Positions 42,337 through 54,856 of a DNA stretch of 64,000 bases are shown here, piece after piece. The stretch lies in contig JAYMGJ010000157.1 of NCBI GenBank assembly GCA_037178675.1, positions 62,001-126,000 on the forward strand, written 5' to 3'. The DNA comes from Scleroderma bovista. Taxonomy: Eukaryota > Basidiomycota > Agaricomycetes > Boletales > Sclerodermataceae. The notes beneath the pieces were generated by a model, which searched no databases, had not been told where the DNA came from, and saw only the letters and a program-made list of their open reading frames with translations. A program made the translations under genes and the position numbers. How positions within the stretch are numbered: position 1 is the stretch's first letter; every line of letters starts with the position of its first letter.

Positions 42337-43376
42337 CTATACAATGTACCTGGATGCCCTGAAATACCCTTCAGCTTTGTCAGGTGTGATGCTCTGACAA
42401 GCATGAATGATTGACATCAAGGATAGGTCACCGGAGTGGCAACGGAGGTGTGCCTTGATGGCAGAGAATGCTTGCTCAATCAGATTGTAGTCAGGTGAGT
42501 ATGGAGGGAGAAAAACAAGCTTGCAAGCTATAAAAACATCAGAAAGTGTCAGTGTCATTGTGGACACTTACAGTGATCATCTTCAACCAAACAGTGGACT
42601 GCTTCGCCATGGTGGATCTGGCAATTGTCCATAATGAGCATGCTGCGAGGACCAGGGTACAGGTTGGTAAATGGCATCTATATGAAGTGTATCTATCAAT
42701 AAAATCAATGTGAACATACCACTTGTTCGTTGAGGAACCTAACAAAGCGCTCAGTGTCAACCAGACCCTCCACTATGTCATACACAATAATTCCATTGAG
42801 CGTGATCACCAGAATGATGGAATAGCAGATTCCTCAAACAAATCAATGCTGAACAGCACAGCAGTTACCCCTACTTACCCGTCCATATCTCCTTGCTGTT
42901 GTCCTTTCATCCTTTGCTGCCTCATCAACAAATAGAAGCATGTTGGGATCGGGGACTTCTTCGGCAATCTTGTTCATGTACACAGCCCTTGCTACTTTGT
43001 TCCGCTCCTGTGCACGTACAGAGACTGCCTTGTGAGTTATACTGAGTTTCTTGAGGGCACGAGAGATTGTTGCAAGGCTGATGTGAATGTTGCATTGAAG
43101 CAAGAGCTGTTTGTCAAGGTAAATAGATGGGCGATGTTTGACAACAGCTGAGATGAAGGAGAAATCAGCTGGGCAAAGGGAACGAGCCCCCCTCATGAGA
43201 TATGAGTAGGTGTTGGGGTTTGAGATGGTGCCATAGCAATGATACTGGTTGAGAACACTGTAGGTGAGGGTTTTCTTGATGCCAAGAAGATGGCAGATGT
43301 CCTTGACAGAGTAGCCCTCACTATAGAGGACTGGGATATGGGATTTGAGATCATCAGAGGTGCCTATTGGAGGCAT
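42337..43376 (-). CDS. Tc1/mariner-like (IS630-type) DDE transposase
   Basis: An N-terminal helix-turn-helix region (MPPIGTSDDLKSHIPVLYSE, then GYSVKDICHLLGI) is followed by a second DNA-binding segment with RPSIYLDKQLLL. The DDE catalytic triad is complete across three exons: Asp in LLFVDEAAKD, Asp in LIMDNCQIHHG (about 42600-42645), and Glu in PPYSPDYNLIEQAFSAIKAH. The middle exon reads TLNGIIVYDIVEGLVDTERF, then VRFLNEQV, and ends at a GT donor near 42720. About three introns separate the parts; their exact edges were not all fixed. No stop falls inside the recognised domains, so the gene may be intact. Terminal inverted repeats were not found on inspection. Confidence 0.8.
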
Positions 43377-43721
43377 GGAAGGAAGTCAACCAGTGTGAGA
43401 TGGTGTTTTCTAATAAAACATACTGAAATACTTGCTATGAGAAAAGTTACATTGTCTTTTCTTTGTTTTGCAAGGAACAGGCAGAAGAAAAAGGTTAAAT
43501 TTTTTATAGTCCTAACATAAGAAATGATCTCAAATCATGTCTTGGGAAAAGAAAGACAACAAAGATTTTGTATGATATTTGTCTTTTTTGTTTAACAAAA
43601 TTGTAAATAAGAGAGTATCTCTTTCCTCTATTTTTTTACAATGTTTTGTCATGAAACATTGAGAAATGCTTGCAGTGTAGGTTCATAGAAATGCTAGGAC
43701 TATTCTAGACTTGAGGGGGAG
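43377..43721 (+). other. AT-rich stretch ending in a polypurine tract
   Basis: No gene seen. The last bases (TTGAGGGGGAG, 43711-43721) form a polypurine tract directly before the LTR at 43722, so this is probably the 3' untranslated remnant of a copia element. Confidence 0.5.
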
Positions 43722-43991
43722 TGTTGGACTATTATTTAGATTGTTTCAAGTCTAATCACATACACTACACATGTTCACCTCATTCCCATATCCTTCTGTT
43801 CCTATGTACACATTTATCAACTAGCCATACCTGTATAAGAAGTCCATCCTGTTCTGATGTACCTCAGTCTTTGTATTCTCTTCAAGACTGAGGTGAGACT
43901 CTCATAGTACTACCATTCATACATCATTACTCACTCTATTGTAGTCACTCATTTAGCAAACTCGTTCGTCCATCATCGCTGCGCGCCAACA
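43722..43991 (+). repeat. Lone 3' LTR of a truncated copia element (270 bp)
   Basis: Begins TGTTGGACTATTATTTAG and ends GCGCGCCAACA, with TGTTGG and CCAACA as inverted ends. A TATAAG box sits near 43833. The polypurine tract on its left gives the strand. The gag-pol part is absent, and so is any left LTR in the window. It marks the boundary between repeat-rich and gene-rich DNA. Confidence 0.75.
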
Positions 43992-44071
43992 CATATAGCA
44001 TAGGTGATACCAAAGTGTATAGTTGCATAACCCCTAGAACAAGACAAGACAACTAAAACAAATTGAAATCC

Positions 44072-45440
44072 TCAGTATCCATCCAATAATGCAGCTTGTG
44101 GTATCGAGTTCGGAAGACTATCCGGTCTTACTAGCGGTTGTGCATCTTGCAAGCGGTTGTAAACAGCTCGCCGGATCGTCCCTTCCCACTGTCTGAACCA
44201 CTCTCCTTCCCTCACCCCTTCAACTCTCATTGTCTCAGGTGTTAGCGAACCTCCCATAGGCTGACAGAAAGGATCTAACGTTCCTGATGCTTGGGCAACG
44301 CCTTGGAAGGGACTCTCAGCATACTTCACAGGAGGATTGATCTCCGTGGACTGTGCGATGCGTTTGAGTGCATATGCACCACCGCAGACTTTCCAGCTGC
44401 CGCCACCGCGGTGGTGGAATCGTTTAAAGAGCCATAGAAATGGGTATATCAGAGTGATGATGAGTAAAAACTTGATCCAGCCATTAGAAAGCGCCCGTGA
44501 AAGGCGGTTCTCTGAGCGAACAGAAAGCAATGAGTACGACGTCTCGAAACGGACTTGAATGGTTCCCCCATAATAAGTAGTGTTTATGAGGGAGTGGGTT
44601 GCGGTTATGATGGCGTCAAAATTCCACCCATAGACGACCTGAGATCTTGTTTAGTAGGAAGTCGGTAATCGGAGAATAATTGACAGACCTTCTCATAGTC
44701 AAATTCCTTGAGGAATTTCCTACTGGAACAATAGTCGTCAGCCCAACGGCGAAGGGTCCAGGACGACTTTAAGACGCTGTCTGCGTGCATGACGGATGGT
44801 TGATCTAGTCTCCACCCATAGTCGCTACCAATCCAAGGAGGAAATCCCCGGCGGGCACGCTCGTCCTCCCAACTTTTGGCGGCCTTCCTTTCTGATTTGG
44901 TAGCCTTGCGTCTCTCATTGTCTACTCCCACTTCGCGGAACATGCGTCCACGATACGTGGGGACAGTGTCTGCGACGGACCAATGTACTGGGTTTCCGAT
45001 AATATGCTGGCCAACGTCTATCTTGAAGTCGAAGTCAACGACGCGTTCCGTATACTCGTCTGTTTCTATCCTTCGCTGTCCGTTGTGTTCGCGGTGGATG
45101 GTGTGGGTGCGAGCCTCGTCGTGAGATCCACTGCAGTGTAGGACAAGCTGGGGTGGGATGGAAGCTTGGGAGAGTAGAAAGCGGTAAAGTGCCTCTCCTG
45201 TGGAAGAGTAAGCCAGTGTGTGCATGTATGGAACGACATACCATCTTCATTGAGGTGGGGATCGTGTGAGATTACCGACCCGTTTCCAGAAGTGAAGTAG
45301 GAGGCCTCGTATGAAGTAAATGTCGGTGACTCTTCGCCACCGAGGGGGATGACGACCTCGCTGTCAGAGACGTGAAGAACAGGATCATGTACGCTGTCCT
45401 CGAACACTGGGGGCGGTGGGAAGGGAATGGGCTCCTGCAT
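44072..45440 (-). CDS. Conserved membrane protein of unknown function
   Basis: Three exons, 45242-45440, 44689-45197 and 44072-44638, join in phase to 424 residues. Both introns (44 and 50 bp) have GT-AG ends, and the second carries a CTACTAAAC branch site. The start MQEPIPFPPPPVFEDSVHDP leads to VVIPLGGEE, SHDPHLNEDGEALYRFLL and a CSGSHDEARTHT region, then VDFDFKID. One hydrophobic span (IKFLLIITLIYPFLWLF, residues about 290-307) is followed by a Gly-rich segment, GGGSWKVCGGAYALK. The large N-terminal domain probably faces one side of a membrane and the tail the other. I recall similar proteins as uncharacterised in basidiomycetes but can give no function. It is the first intact non-transposon gene in the window. 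Confidence 0.85.
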
Positions 45441-45685
45441 GATGGGGTTGCCTCAAATTCAACTTACACGCTGCACAGAGCTGAGGAGCTATGTAACTAT
45501 TCGTCTTGGGAAATTCAGCTTGCCCATTAGGTTTGTAATAAACGAACGTCTATACCGGTATACATACAAAGAAAACGATAAGGAAAGTAGCCCATACAGC
45601 GGTCACTGACGAAATAAAACATGTTCTGAATGCAAGCTTACCCTTGCCCAGCGAAAACGCCCATCCATCACTGCTTCTGTGCAAA

Positions 45686-46999
45686 TTAACTGTTGCAATC
45701 CACAGGGCCACTCTCGACATCCTTTCTTTGGCGTTTCCGACTGCTGCGGATGCTGGTCTTGGTCTGAGTAGCCAGCACAGGGGGGTCCACTCCTCCTTGA
45801 CACATATAACGCTTATAGCGTTCTCGACCAGCCTGCACAACTTCCGAGGGAGGGAACGGATCATCAGCAGGGTTGATTCCTTCACGCATGGCGCGAAGTA
45901 CGGCTAGCAGCTGCTGGTGGCTGACGTCAGGTGGTGGAGCAACACGGGCCTCAACGACACGGGTCCAACAAAAAAGCTCTCGAAGCCTGAGTAATCCCTC
46001 CCGGATGCTTGTGTGCTTCCCCCAATACTCACTGATGTGCTCAGCCAGTGTTAATCCCAAGCCCAGCTTTGACCACGCAACATCGGAAGAGCGCAGGTTA
46101 CATGGACCAGGGCGTGCCCAGGAGGGAAGACGGCTTAGGCGCATCGTCTCTGGATCTTCAGGCGGCGGGGGCTGGGGTGCATTGGATGACGTCGTGGTCT
46201 GGGGTGAGGAGGTTGACATACGGGCTCGTTCATTGTAGGGACCCACGACGTTGATGAAGATTATCCAAAGAACCCAGAAGAATCCTTCGAGGTCGTGATG
46301 GGTGCGATGAAAGGGAATATTCCCTTCAGAGTCAGTGCCAAATCTCCCCATCGGTAGCCCAGTCCATGTTGTGGTAAGTATCTTTGAGGACGAATGGTTT
46401 GCCTCCTTTTTCTGCCTGGATTAGAAGTACACGAGTCCCTCGCCCTTTCAAACCCTTGGCATGAAATAGGACCATCAGTATGCGATGCCATTTCCCCTGG
46501 AATTTGACAGTCTCCCTGCCTGCAACGCTGAGATAAGCCTTATCATAGCCTAGCCAAGCACGGTCCCCATAGGCCACCATTGCCACCAGCTTCACCAATA
46601 GCTCAGGCTCTGTATGCACGTTGATCGCTGATGACTTGAAATAACCGTTGCGGGAGAAGAGGAAGAGGTGTAGTGATGGCCCACACAATGTGAAGGACAT
46701 TCGTATATTTTCCAATCACACAAGAGGTCGAGGGCCAGAGTTGAGTATTCTGCAGGAATGTCGCTCGGCATCCACTTTGCTGCATTTGCGAGGGTCAATA
46801 GGTCGGATATTGCCAGTTCGTCGCCATGGTTAAGCAAATCAGTGTCAATGTCAATAGAATCCTTGAGAGTACCATGCATGGTGTCCACTAGGTCAGGCGT
46901 CATTATTGACATGCCCTGAGTCAAAAGAAGTGTCAGAGGGTGCTTATTTTGCCAACAAACTACTTTATAGTTGTACCCGGAGCTATGCTCCAGCTGCAA
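45686..46999 (-). pseudogene. FunK1-type protein kinase relic
   Basis: FunK1 kinases are an expanded fungal family related to serine/threonine kinases. Reading leftward from 46999, several characteristic parts appear in order: the lead-in AWLGYDKAYLSVAG, the strand RGTRVLLIQAE, the lysine-bearing FVLKDTYHNMDWATDGEIW, then directly HDLEGFFWVLWIIF, the segment that lies far downstream in intact members, and a basic tail (SSRKRQRKDVE). The region that should carry the catalytic HRD and DFG motifs is missing between about 46390 and 46310. The frame also changes there. This looks like a deletion, so the protein is unlikely to phosphorylate anything. The 5' part (46592-46999) reads only loosely, and no sure start was found. 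Confidence 0.6.
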
Positions 47000-47522
47000 C
47001 CAAGTCGTTCCATTTGAAGTTAGCGGGTCAGCAATATTAGATAAGATAAATCCACAAACTTTTGTGACCGCGCTAAGCCTTCCTTGTCCTGTCTACTCAG
47101 ATCGAAACACAATAGCCAGAGGGAGACCTGGGAGGAGAGGGATGCTCGTATGTAAAAGGAGGTGGGAACTATGGTTGAGGAGCGGTGCTTAGGTAATCGC
47201 GAGTCATTGGACCACTTCCCGGTGATATTAACACGGAGCTGTGTCCACCATGCTCGATTGGTTTCCTTGTCCGAGCCAGCCCTCTCGCGTTTGAGCCTAT
47301 ACCAAGGTGAGCCGTCTTCCAGCGCTTCTCGCTGCCTTCGCAGGGCTCCTTTGCTCGCCTCTGTCCCTCTTGGTCACACCATCTCTTTTCAAATTCACCA
47401 CGCTCAGCGGGAGCATCTGGATGAAACGCCCTTCGTCCTCTCTCCTTCCCAAGGCTGGTCTGACCTTTCAATATTGATCTCTCCCCCCCAACCCACGCGT
47501 CCCTCTGCCGGTCCGAAAATTT
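47000..47522. other. Intergenic spacer, divergent upstream region
   Basis: Lies between the 5' ends of the kinase relic (-) and the Ser/Thr-rich gene (+). C/T-rich stretches at 47250-47500 resemble a basidiomycete promoter. No gene or RNA recognised. Confidence 0.4.
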
Positions 47523-49288
47523 ATGGCTTCGACGTCGTCAATATTTTCAACTGGAACCACCCTGGTCACCTCATCACTTCCTTCAAGCCCATCTTCGACA
47601 TCATCCCCCGTCACGACATCTCAATCTATTGTCTCGTCATCCTCTGCCCCAGCATCTTCGGCATCTTCTCAGTCGTAAGTCAGTCACGCACGTTTCATTG
47701 TACGTCCGTGACTAGTTGTCTAGTGCTGCGTCAACCTCAAACCTGGCTAGCACCGTAGACACTACGACGGCTAGCCCGTCATCATCCTCTACCGTCTCCA
47801 CTAGTGTATCTATGGAATCTACAATGTCTTCCACTTCTGCCGCTGTCACAACGTCCACGCCCTCCACCACCGCTTCTTCTCTCCAACCCACTACCTCAAC
47901 GATTCCTTCTTCTTCACCCAGCAGTTCAACTCCACAGCAGGCGACAACGACCGCTACTCAAACTCCAACCTCTTCGACCACCACTCCTTCCTCCTCTGAA
48001 CCGTCTTCTACTAGTACATCTTCCCCATCAACTAATCCGCCTAGTACGCTCTTTGCCACTCAAACCAGCACTACGCCCGCATCTCCCTCTTCTTTCTCGA
48101 CAACAACAACCAGTAACCCGTCTCCGGTGATACCAGTGTAAGATTCACTATTTTTCGCATCCAACAGATTCTCAAAGCTCCCTCAGAACAACCGTGACTG
48201 CAAACACAACCATATATGTCACAACCACCAACGCCCAAGGACAGATTGTAACCAGTGCTCCTTTGGTAGTGACTACAATTTTGACCTCCACCGATGGCGC
48301 TGGGTCTGTCACGACAATAACCCAAGCCATGGCAAACCCAACACTCGCTTCGAACAATAGTACCGACGGAGCTGCCTCGTAAGCCTTACATTCCGTATAA
48401 TGGCGCATCAGCTAACGTCAAAGTAGCTTTTTCAGCAACACAGGTGCCGTAGTGGGTGTTTTCATCGTAGTCGGCTTGGCAGCTGCCTCCATTGTTCTCT
48501 GGATTCTTTTTGCGATCCGACGACGTTATCGCATGCGTCGAATAGAACATGACAGTGCGATCCAGGCTGCCGTTGCCGCCGCGGGTTTCAATCGCGCTCC
48601 GCTTGATGACGATGATGAACACACTAGAACGCCCTATTCCCGTTCCCAGTTTTCCACGGAAATGGGTCAAAGAGGGAGCTATTTCGGACCTCCCCAATAT
48701 GATGAAGACCATACAGGCTTCAATCCTTATGCCGACTACTCTCATATGTATCCAGGGATTAGGAATATGGGAAATATGGGAGGTTACATACCTGCTCGCA
48801 CGGCAAGTCCCCCGCCCGGTGCTGAACGACCGACGCCTGCTGCGGGGACTGACGAATTTAATTCCAATCGCGATCGTAAAAGCTCCTTCGGTCATACACC
48901 GACATATAGTGCTGGTAGTTTCGAGCCATTGCTGTCAGGCTATGTCCAGCACTCAGAGCCGGCTCATAATCCTCCTCCGACGCCTCCACTCCGGAACCCA
49001 CAGCGACTCGTCGATGCATCCAACACACCTGAGCAAGGAGCTGGAAGTGCTGCACCTCCCGTCGCTGATAACAACGGCTCCTCTGAAGGAAGTGTTGATG
49101 ACAGGCTCGATCCGGCAATGCGGAAACGAAAAAGGACAAATAGTCTCGGGACTGCTGGCCTCAGAGATGAGGAGGATTACAGCCGCCCTGTTCTAACGGT
49201 GCGTGGGTCTGTTGCTCATTTTATCATGTGATGAATATAGGGTCAGGTTCGCAATATCCCCGATACACATAGTGAACACTCGTCGTGA
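47523..49288 (+). CDS. Ser/Thr-rich single-pass membrane protein (Mid2/Wsc-like architecture)
   Basis: Five exons join in phase to 528 residues: 47523-47674, 47724-48137, 48178-48378, 48427-49198 and 49241-49288. The start MASTSSIFSTGTTLVTSS is the first ATG that keeps this frame. About 255 residues of Ser/Thr/Pro-rich sequence, probably heavily O-mannosylated and outside the cell, lead to one membrane span, VVGVFIVVGLAAASIVLWIL, then a basic RRRYRMRR stop-transfer and a cytoplasmic tail of about 230 residues with acidic and proline-rich parts. No classical signal peptide or cysteine-rich WSC domain is visible. The layout resembles yeast cell-wall stress sensors, but this is a guess from architecture. 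The last intron is short (42 bp); without it the protein would end 43 bases downstream of 49188 in a different tail. Confidence 0.78.
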
Positions 49289-50081
49289 TTGACGTTCGTG
49301 TTATTATGACCCTAATATTTGATCATGCATTTGCTTTTCCTCAAAAAGTGTCTGTCTGTACTACTACCACGATCAAGACGACGGACCCGGGAATCAATAT
49401 GGACGTTTACCTGAACTTTGAACAGTTACTTAGTACGCAGTTGCATTCCTAGCGACCACCCGCACTTCCCGCCTTATTTGTATTTTTGACCCTCACACTT
49501 GCATGGACGTCACAGACCCTGGTAGACTTTACACTTCGTTCTATGAGACTATGAAAATATGTGCCACATGTTCGACACTACCCTACGTTTTCACTTGTGG
49601 TGCAGGAAGCCTGTACATTACTTTTTCCTCCCCGACACCCTAAAACTTCATGTAGATTTCTCGGTAAAGATCATATATTCCTTACAGACAAAGCAACTAT
49701 ACGATGAATATAACTGTTTGTGGGTGGTGTACTGATGACCGAACACGTATGGGGCCCTATTCCATTGCATACGTCCCAAGGCTACTTCTTGCAAAGGGAT
49801 TGAGAGGGAATTGATCCTTGGGAATCGTACACAAGTCGCCTAACAGTTGTCGGACTGTTATGCGCAAATAATCAAAATACCCTGAAAAATGATACAACAC
49901 ATTAATCTAAAATCATCAAATATTGAGCACCTCGAATCGGAATATGTAGAGCGTTTTGAGGAGGTAGATGGTATAACAAGTGACGGAGGGTATGAGACGT
50001 GCTTCACATACAACACACCTTTCAAGGACACCGCAACCCTTGAAAGGTTCCCAGCGACATAAACACCAACCGATGCCGATT
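49289..50081. other. Intergenic region between convergent genes
   Basis: Lies between the 3' ends of the Ser/Thr-rich gene (+) and the Rab gene (-). Short ORFs only; no recognisable gene, RNA or repeat. Confidence 0.45.
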
Positions 50082-51086
<1,005 letters not shown>

Positions 51087-52144
51087 CTCGTCGATGAGCG
51101 TGGGGCGGAGTAGTACGAATACAAACGAACCGTATGTTTCTAGGAGCTCTGTGGCATCAACTTCATAGTCGTCGAGTGCCATCTTGCGGACCTCAGCGTG
51201 GTAGACGTTGACGACTGTTGAGAGAGTGGAATTCCAACACGCAGCATTGTTCCCACGGTACAATGCGGCCCCAAGAAAGCGGACTAATCTTTTCCTCCCC
51301 ATGATGTCACTTGAAAGTTGGCTGTTGGGTGCCCGTGGTTGGGGTTGCGCCTCCAAGCTAATGCGCATTGATGAGTGCATTCTTGTTCGAAGAAGTTATT
51401 GAGCAGACATGCATGAATTCCAAAGCTATGACAACAGAAATTTTGGATCGTGCGTAGGAATAACGACATTGTGATGCACCCCCAACAAAGGCGAGCTGGC
51501 TTTAACCCACACATGATCGATTCCTTATACCGTTATCGAAGTCGAGGCAACATCTTGCTGGACGACCACATCGCGTTCGCGACCTGAGTCAATGGCAGCC
51601 TTCGCACCAACTTGTGTGCAATGCACCATATGGCTTTCTTGTTAGTCGTACGGTATAACCAGGAACTACAGCGGTTGATGACAACTCAGACTACAATCAG
51701 AAGAGTGTTGTTCGGTGGAATACCTACCCTGCTCACCCCGTCGCGCAGGCGAGCGCAGAAGGGATAGTCACATTCATTTACAACCTGGTGGTATTTCTGA
51801 AGTTTCCCGCAACAATCAACTTGGTACTCACACGAGGGCAAATTGCGTAAAAATCAAAGACTAGATATGAACGATACCCTGCTGCCGCGCGAACTGCAGA
51901 ATTGCTTTTGTATTCGTGTCAATCTACAGGGGAAACCTCAGAGAAAACGAAACATAGTACAGCACAAATTAAAACTCGGCGGTGAACCTGCCTCTGCATG
52001 ACCTGGTGCAGCTGCACGCAGGAAACGAAAGGTGTACCAAAGCCGGTAAGTGGGAACCTGGAACACATAAAAATCAATACGATCCATCAACGAGACCGGG
52101 GCTTCTGCAAAAATATTTGGAAATTGGTTAGCTTGAAGAAACAT
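51087..52144. other. Spacer with possible unresolved small gene (-)
   Basis: About 1 kb upstream of Rab4. Minus-strand pieces such as IDTNTKAILQFARQQG (about 51885-51932), KYHQVVNECDYPFCARLRDG (about 51735-51800) and RTTNKKAIWCIAHKLVRR (about 51605-51660) read like protein and have splice-like edges. I could not chain them into one frame or recognise a family. A small multi-exon gene is possible. Confidence 0.3.
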
Positions 52145-54430
52145 TTATTGATGAGCCATCATAATGGCGTCCGAAATGTACGTGGCAGTAATCTGTCGTC
52201 CGCCAAACCATCTTCCGTTTAATCCTTGGATAGCTTTTTTGGCAGATTCAACGGAGGCAAATTTCAGATAAATCTCGCCCTTGTTATTAAATAGTCAGTC
52301 ACACTCTGCGACGGTGACAAGTTCACGTACTTGACTGTCTTTCTCAACCTTGATGGCGTCCACCTTGCCGTACTTCTCTTCGCATTCGCCTTTAACGTCT
52401 TCCCCCAATTCCTTATCCCAATCGCGATCCGTTTCTCTGCATCCTAGCGGTCAGCAGGATCAACCGATAACCACAATACGTACTCTTCAGGGTGAAACAT
52501 GTTCTTCAACAAGACTGAACGCGATTGCATTGTCTGGGGAATACTCGGTTTATTACTGTTGTCGTCATGACATGAGAGTAGGTGAACAAGATAGTATTGA
52601 CGGCACGTACGCAGGCGGAAGCTTTGGAGGAGCTTCGATTCTAGCAAGTTTTTGCATTAGTGCTTGACGTGATGCTGCATTCAAATTACCGCCTTTGAGA
52701 AGGAAGTGAGACAAAGATCAACCAATGCATCGATGGATTTACTCACCGCCAGCTTCGTCCAAGGAATCTTGCTGGGTATATCTCACACTGCCCTTCTCAT
52801 GCACAGTGTTGACACGGAGCTGTCACGATATTGATGAAGGGTGCGATGATGTCGATCAAAATACTTACTGTCCTTCCAGCAAGCTCAAAGCCTTCCATTT
52901 GTTCCAAGGCCATCTTGGCGTCTTCGCCCCTCTTATACCTGTAGATAATTGAGAAACTATAAAAGAGCTCCACATGGTCCAAACTGACTGGATGAATGCA
53001 TAACCTTTGCTCCTCCCAGTCATCGGGTCCCTATGTAAATCAACAAATGCTAGTTCACCAAATGGCTCGAAGACCTGTCTGATATCGGATTCGGTGAGGT
53101 TGAAATGTAAGGAACCAACATAGAGTCTATAGCACATCGCGTAAGCACAATCAGCACGCATCAAGAAATGGGCGCCCACTGCATTGCCCCGTGTGATGTA
53201 TTTACCCCGGGGGGTAGGTTCAGATTCCTAGGGAGATGGATCAGTCAAAAGGAAACTGTCACGGAAGGGGAACTAACCCGTCTCCTGGGTGAAGTCTATT
53301 CCTCTCTGCTTCAGTCAATTGTATCATGATGGGTAAACCCATTACGATTGTTCCAGTCAGGGCCAAAGCTTTTTCGACGAGTTCAACTGTGCGGAACTCC
53401 ACGTAGCCGATACTGGACGATCGATGTTATTCTATCTTGAATTCGTTCAGCTCGGTCACTTACCCTTTCGACCGACGCGATATTCTGTCGGTGACAATGC
53501 GAGCATCGACAACTGTACTTTCCCCTAACTTGTCTTCGAAGAAGTAGCCCAGATCACGTGCCGTAAGACGAGCAGCGAGCTGAGAAACGAATACAGACCG
53601 AGCTTCTGAATCATCTTCTTTTGGTTCGTCGGGATTATAATCCTCGACGGGAACTTCGTAAGTCGGAGAAGGGCGTTTAATCCTAGAAACAATTAAAAAC
53701 AACAGAGGTGGCATCATCCGGAATGCTTACTGCTTGGGTGGAGTACGTCTCAAAGACCGTGCATCGAGTTCATCTTCAAGTGTGTCATCATCAGACGGAG
53801 GACGTTTGGAGTCATGACGATCCTTGTCTGCAAGATACCGTGGTGGATCATCGAACTCATCGCGGGGGTCGCGTGCTCTCCTGTCATACCTACGTTCAGG
53901 TGAGCGTTCTCTCCTGTTAGAAGTCCTGCTTTGAGGACTGTCCTTGAGAGTAAGAGGGACGTCGATTTCTTCATGCTTCTTTCTCTTGGAGCGCTCGGGG
54001 TCTCGCTCAAGAGACCTATCGTCGTCTCTCTTGCGGCGCCTCTCTCTGTCCCTCTCGTCATGGCTGCGGTAACGGCCTTCCTCGTCTCGCCGGTCAGTAC
54101 GATGGCGACGCTCCCTCTCCCGGTCTCTGTCTCTGTGCGACCTCTCACGAGACCGACTCCGTCTGTCTCTATCTCGATAGTCCCTCTCACTGCCGCGGTC
54201 ACGGCTTCTTCTTCTTTTCTCCTCAGTGTCTCTATCTCTGTCCCTGTGGCGGTCCCATTTTTCCCTTGAGTCGGATCTATGAGAGCGTTTGGTACGATGA
54301 GTGTCTGTTGAGTGGTTGCGAGAGCTAGACAGAGTACGATAAACAAGGAAATCTGAGCAAAAATAGCTGAGACTCACGACTTTCTGTTGGGAGAAATGTC
54401 AACATCCATCTTGCCGTTGGTACTGGACAT
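52145..54430 (-). CDS. RBM39-like (CAPER / Rsd1) RNA-binding splicing factor
   Basis: The start MSSTNGKMDVDISPNRK (54430) leads into a long Arg/Ser-Arg/Asp domain (53727-54300) typical of splicing regulators. RRM1 follows (ARSVFVSQLAARLTARDLGY, then the FEDKLGESTVVDARI stretch). RRM2 has LYVGSLHFNLTESDIRQVF and GRSKGYAFIQ, and later AKMALEQMEGFELAGR. A linker reads LNAASRQALMQKLARIE. A C-terminal UHM-type RRM3 ends FASVESAKKAIQGLNGRWFG, then GRQITATYI, with the stop at 52145. Domain order and the linker match RBM39, which bridges U2AF and activators at 3' splice sites. At least eight short introns divide it; the edges were not all fixed. The strong plus-strand frames opposite the RS region are mirror images of its repeats. 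Confidence 0.9.
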
Positions 54431-54856
54431 TTTGCGTTGCTCAGTGGAGGTTCGTTGCCAAAGACTGCAAAACACGCGAAAACTTCGTTGTTCAACAGGG
54501 CCAGCACAGCCACAACTACTACTTCGTACATGGGTTTCAGAAATCGCCTGTCACTATTCGAAAATAAGCAGCTTCCGTGGTCTCAATGTACCTACAGGTT
54601 AGTAGCGACGAAGTCTAAATTCTTCAAGGGGACTAGCCACACAGACTCGAGAGGATTGCTCGTCGAGTCTTTATACAGCAAAGGGATAGATACTCGCAGC
54701 GGCACAAGACATTACTGGTTATCCTAACTCATAGGCTTGAGGAGACCTCGATAAATACAAAATTATGGCACGTTGAACGGATTTCGCCACCGTGGTGGAT
54801 CATAGTGCAGTGTCTTGAAGGTAGTATAGATTCAACAGAGATCCCTGGGAAAGAAA
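54431..54856. other. Spacer between RBM39-like gene and PEX16
   Basis: Holds the RBM39 upstream region. A TTG-started plus frame (54437-54727) has no ATG in a good position and no recognisable similarity, so no gene is called. Confidence 0.4.

Noticed and set aside
48549..49196. 215-codon ORF in the second frame of the Ser/Thr-rich gene
   Set aside because: The first frame has the membrane span, consistent exons and a sensible tail; this one is a shifted reading.
53931..54269. Hydrophobic plus-strand ORF opposite the RBM39 gene
   Set aside because: It mirrors the Arg/Ser repeats of the RS domain; the hydrophobic look is a codon-complement effect.
54437..54727. 96-codon plus ORF divergent from the RBM39 gene
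   Set aside because: Starts at TTG, has no similarity that I can see, and overlaps the likely promoter region.
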